A stretch of 15,342 nucleotides of DNA from Roseovarius sp. (lineage in GTDB: Bacteria; Pseudomonadota; Alphaproteobacteria; Rhodobacterales; Rhodobacteraceae). Shown here piece after piece: positions 14,381 to 15,342 of this stretch. Location: the NCBI GenBank assembly GCA_021767845.1, contig JAASSQ010000045.1, positions 1 through 15,342 of the forward strand. Direction: 5' to 3'. Under the pieces are notes generated by a model. It made no database searches and was not told the origin of the DNA. It was given only the letters and a program-made list of their open reading frames with translations. Positions within the stretch are counted from its first letter, which is position 1, and each line of letters opens with the position of its first letter. Made by a program: the position numbers and the translations under genes.

Positions 14381-15342
14381 ATGGGCGAGACGATGAATGC
14401 CGTGGAAATCACCGAACCCGGCGGTCCCGATGTTCTGCGTCTGACGACGCGGCCCATCCCAAAGCCGCGCGTGGGCGAGGTAATCCTCAAGGTGGCCTAT
14501 GCCGGGGTGAACCGGCCCGACGCGCTTCAGCGGGCGGGGCTTTATGCGCCGCCGCCCACTGCCAGCGACCTGCCCGGGCTGGAGGCCGCGGGCGAGGTGG
14601 TGGCCGTGGGCCAGGGCGTCAGCGACTGGACGCCGGGCGATCATGTGTGCGCCCTGCTGCCCGGCGGCGGCTATGCCGAATACGTGGCCACGCCCGCCGC
14701 GCATTGCCTGCCCATCCCCGAGGGTCTTGGGCTGCGCGAGGCGGCGTGCCTGCCGGAAACCTTCTTCACCGTCTGGTCCAACGTGTTCCAGCGTGGCGGA
14801 TTGCGAGGGGGGGAACGGTTCCTGGTGCATGGCGGGTCGTCGGGCATCGGCACCACGGCCATCCAGTTGGCGCGCGAATTCGGTGCGCGGGTCTTCACCA
14901 CGGCCGGGTCCGACGAGAAATGCGCGAAATGCGTGGAACTGGGCGCCGAGCGGGCCATCAACTACCATGACGAGGATTTCGTGCAGATCGTCCGCGCCGA
15001 AGGCGGCGCCGACCTGATCCTCGACATGGTGGGGGGCGATTACCTGCCGCGCAACGTCAAGACGCTGGCCGATGATGGCCGGCTGGTGCAGATCGCCTTC
15101 CTGCAGGGGCCGAAGGTGGAGTTGAATTTCGCCCAGGTGATGATGCGCCGCCTGACGATTACCGGATCGACCCTGCGCCCGCAAAGTGACGAGGCGAAGG
15201 CCCGGATCGCCGAGGATCTGCGCGCGCAGGTCTGGCCGCTCCTGTCGGCCGGAAAGGTCGCGCCGGTGATGGATTCGGAATACGAGCTTGCCAATGCGGC
15301 GCTGGCCCATGCCCACATGGAAAAGAGCACGCATATCGGAAA
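14381..15342 (+). CDS. NAD(P)H quinone oxidoreductase, PIG3-type medium-chain reductase (3' end cut by window)
   Basis: This is predicted to reduce quinones or reactive carbonyls with NADPH. It is a zinc-free medium-chain dehydrogenase/reductase of the PIG3 branch. The catalytic GroES-like domain carries AYAGVNRPDALQRAGLYAPPP (39-59, interrupted by nothing unusual) and LPGLEAAGEVVAVG (64-77). The nucleotide-binding Rossmann domain has LVHGGSSGIGTTAIQLA (148-164), ILDMVGG (213-219) and a C-terminal STHIG that starts the usual ending. 320 complete codons are in the window. Family members end soon after this point, so only a few residues are missing. There are no structural-zinc cysteines of the alcohol dehydrogenase type. 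It lies 32 bases after the COQ9 family gene, probably on the same mRNA. Confidence 0.93.
   Translation, partial: MGETMNAVEITEPGGPDVLRLTTRPIPKPRVGEVILKVAYAGVNRPDALQRAGLYAPPPTASDLPGLEAAGEVVAVGQGVSDWTPGDHVCALLPGGGYAEYVATPAAHCLPIPEGLGLREAACLPETFFTVWSNVFQRGGLRGGERFLVHGGSSGIGTTAIQLAREFGARVFTTAGSDEKCAKCVELGAERAINYHDEDFVQIVRAEGGADLILDMVGGDYLPRNVKTLADDGRLVQIAFLQGPKVELNFAQVMMRRLTITGSTLRPQSDEAKARIAEDLRAQVWPLLSAGKVAPVMDSEYELANAALAHAHMEKSTHIG

Overview
This is a GC-rich alphaproteobacterial chromosome segment, most likely from a marine Rhodobacteraceae (Roseobacter-type) bacterium. That placement rests on base composition, on the rpsU / COQ9 / quinone oxidoreductase neighbourhood at the right end, and on the alphaproteobacterial-type LptE with a CGFAPVYG N-terminus. 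It comes from reading the sequence, not from a database search. No tRNA, rRNA, IS element, CRISPR array or phage gene was seen, and no gap between genes exceeds about 215 bases.

Left part (1-7810): a minus-strand OafA-type membrane acyltransferase with a C-terminal SGNH domain ends at the left edge. Divergent from it is a plus-strand group: two tandem paralogous sulfotransferases, a fused membrane/ATPase ABC half-transporter of the lipid or glycolipid type, and a large membrane-anchored glycosyltransferase with a GT-A domain at its C-terminus. All four point the same way, with gaps of 46 to 136 bases.

Middle part (7832-11324): a minus-strand group transcribed from right to left. It holds a rhamnosyltransferase-like family 2 glycosyltransferase, an LptE-like lipoprotein, an RgpF-type rhamnan synthesis protein and a SAM-dependent methyltransferase. 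The RgpF stop codon directly abuts the methyltransferase start codon. A promoter-like sequence overlapped by a perfect inverted repeat lies just before the RgpF gene. Together the two groups look like machinery to build, methylate, acylate, sulfate and move a cell-surface glycan or glycolipid. The final product cannot be read from the sequence.

Right part (11439-15342): an AstE/AspA-type zinc deacylase, a polytopic membrane protein of unknown function with a striking conserved GEEISWGQRIFGWET motif, rpsU with a terminator hairpin, and divergently a COQ9 family protein followed by a PIG3-type NAD(P)H quinone oxidoreductase cut by the window end. This part looks like ordinary conserved chromosomal background.

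The item most worth following is the sulfotransferase pair / ABC exporter / hybrid glycosyltransferase group, read as a candidate sulfated-glycan module.
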